Assembly (NCBI GenBank): GCA_964584935.1
Contig: CAZPBN010000016.1
Location: forward strand, 1 to 60,546
Reading direction: 5' to 3'
DNA length: 60,546 nucleotides
Origin: CAZPBN01 sp964584935
GTDB lineage: Bacteria > Acidobacteriota > Aminicenantia > Aminicenantales > Aminicenantaceae
In this document: positions 60,325-60,546 of the stretch, one piece after another
Numbering within the stretch: the stretch's first letter is position 1
Layout of the letters: every line of letters begins with the position of its first letter
Position numbers and translations under genes: made by a program
The notes under the pieces: generated by a model
Seen by the model: the letters and a program-made list of their open reading frames with translations, nothing else
Database searches by the model: none
Told to the model about the DNA's origin: nothing

Positions 60325-60546
60325 ATGATCAAACTCAATCTTATTGCTCCGGATGAAAGAGTCAGCAGAAAAATCGGACCGGTTACGGCTACGTCCATCG
60401 TGGTTGCCAATATGATCGGAGCTGGAATATTCACCACCTCCGGCATTATGGCAGGTCAGCTTCCCGGATCAGGGTGGATCATGCTCTGCTGGATTCTTGG
60501 GGGGATGATCGCAATGGCCGGAGCACTTTCCTATGCAGAACTAGCC
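60325..60546 (+). CDS. APC-family amino acid permease, 5' part (runs off the window)
   Basis: 74 codons visible. ATG then ERVSRKIGPVTATSIVVANMIGAGIFTTSGIMAGQLPGSGW and a second helix (LCWILGGMIAMAGALSYAELA). The GSGIF/GAGIF motif in helix 1 and helix 2 text are diagnostic for amino acid-polyamine-organocation permeases. The gene continues beyond the end of the window; ribosome site is weak. Confidence 0.88.
   Translation, partial: MIKLNLIAPDERVSRKIGPVTATSIVVANMIGAGIFTTSGIMAGQLPGSGWIMLCWILGGMIAMAGALSYAELA

Noticed and set aside
1..60546. tRNA or rRNA genes.
   Set aside because: No TPsiC-arm-like GGTTCGA(N)TCC with matching acceptor stems or rRNA conserved blocks were recognised by eye.

Overview
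The window reads as one chromosomal stretch of an AT-rich (roughly 40% G+C by eye), diderm, anaerobic or microaerophilic, fermentative bacterium. Outer-membrane genes (TonB-dependent receptor, TolC, MacAB) show a Gram-negative envelope. Phosphotransacetylase plus acetate kinase, formate-THF ligase, an Nfn-type ferredoxin:NADP transhydrogenase, and a rubredoxin/ferritin-like oxygen-detoxification cluster point to anaerobic acetate-forming energy metabolism. The mix resembles Candidatus Aminicenantes / Acidobacteriota-like genomes, but that placement is an inference from protein style; there is no rRNA in the window. No tRNA, rRNA, CRISPR array or intact transposon was seen.

Layout. 0-3.2 kb: a vapBC toxin-antitoxin pair with its own operator, a Wzz-like chain-length protein, a lipoprotein, then a scar where two divergent genes lost their 5' halves (unknown C-terminal tail / MscS tail). 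3.4-8.1 kb: pta-ackA and a Tat-exported aldo/keto reductase with Fe-S clusters. 8.4-12 kb: an outer-membrane-type protein and a CsoR-CopA copper operon with a 28-aa membrane peptide. 12-17.8 kb: a graveyard of mobile DNA (IS1634-like, IS91-like and chimeric transposase pieces, a truncated uracil-DNA-glycosylase-like gene), a RelBE/ParDE-type toxin-antitoxin pair, a DUF454 protein, and an intact Clp-fold serine protease plus coiled-coil gene pair. 18-22.4 kb: a five-gene uptake operon, TonB receptor + ECF S component + methyltransferase + ECF T + ECF ATPase. 22.4-28.6 kb: a structured intergenic element, a GSDH-type beta-propeller protein, ferritin-like proteins, rubredoxin, its reductase, a membrane protein and a deleted CBM9/DUF5916 gene. 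28.6-35 kb: an ECF-sigma-controlled MacAB-TolC efflux operon with anti-sigma factor and Spy-like protein. 35.5-43.9 kb: a VKOR-DsbA fusion, a cupin, two degenerate KorB-like proteins + ferredoxin + NfnAB, and an OpuB-type osmolyte transporter. 44-50.4 kb: radC, fhs, recA, a polysaccharide deacetylase and an NhaC antiporter. 50.4-60.5 kb: tandem repeats, a truncated penicillin acylase, an AlkD-like gene and a decayed second copy of its tail, a frameshifted alcohol dehydrogenase, a sulfotransferase-like gene, uvrA, an M29-like aminopeptidase with a frameshifted tail, an O-methyltransferase and the start of an APC permease.

The two most unusual observations are (1) the 37.4-41.5 kb operon, in which two tandem 2-oxoacid oxidoreductase beta-like proteins keep their four Fe-S cysteines but have lost the GDG motif that holds thiamine diphosphate, have no alpha/gamma partners, and are joined to a ferredoxin and an Nfn transhydrogenase; and (2) a dispersed promoter-bearing repeat (four copies) that carries a sigma70-type promoter followed by a short reading frame with a conserved NE-S/L-KS core and sits upstream of unrelated genes. 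A second repeat signal, the 11-mer AGCTTGGCTGA (five occurrences, only in non-coding or decayed DNA, twice exactly at the break point of a truncated gene), may mark past rearrangements.
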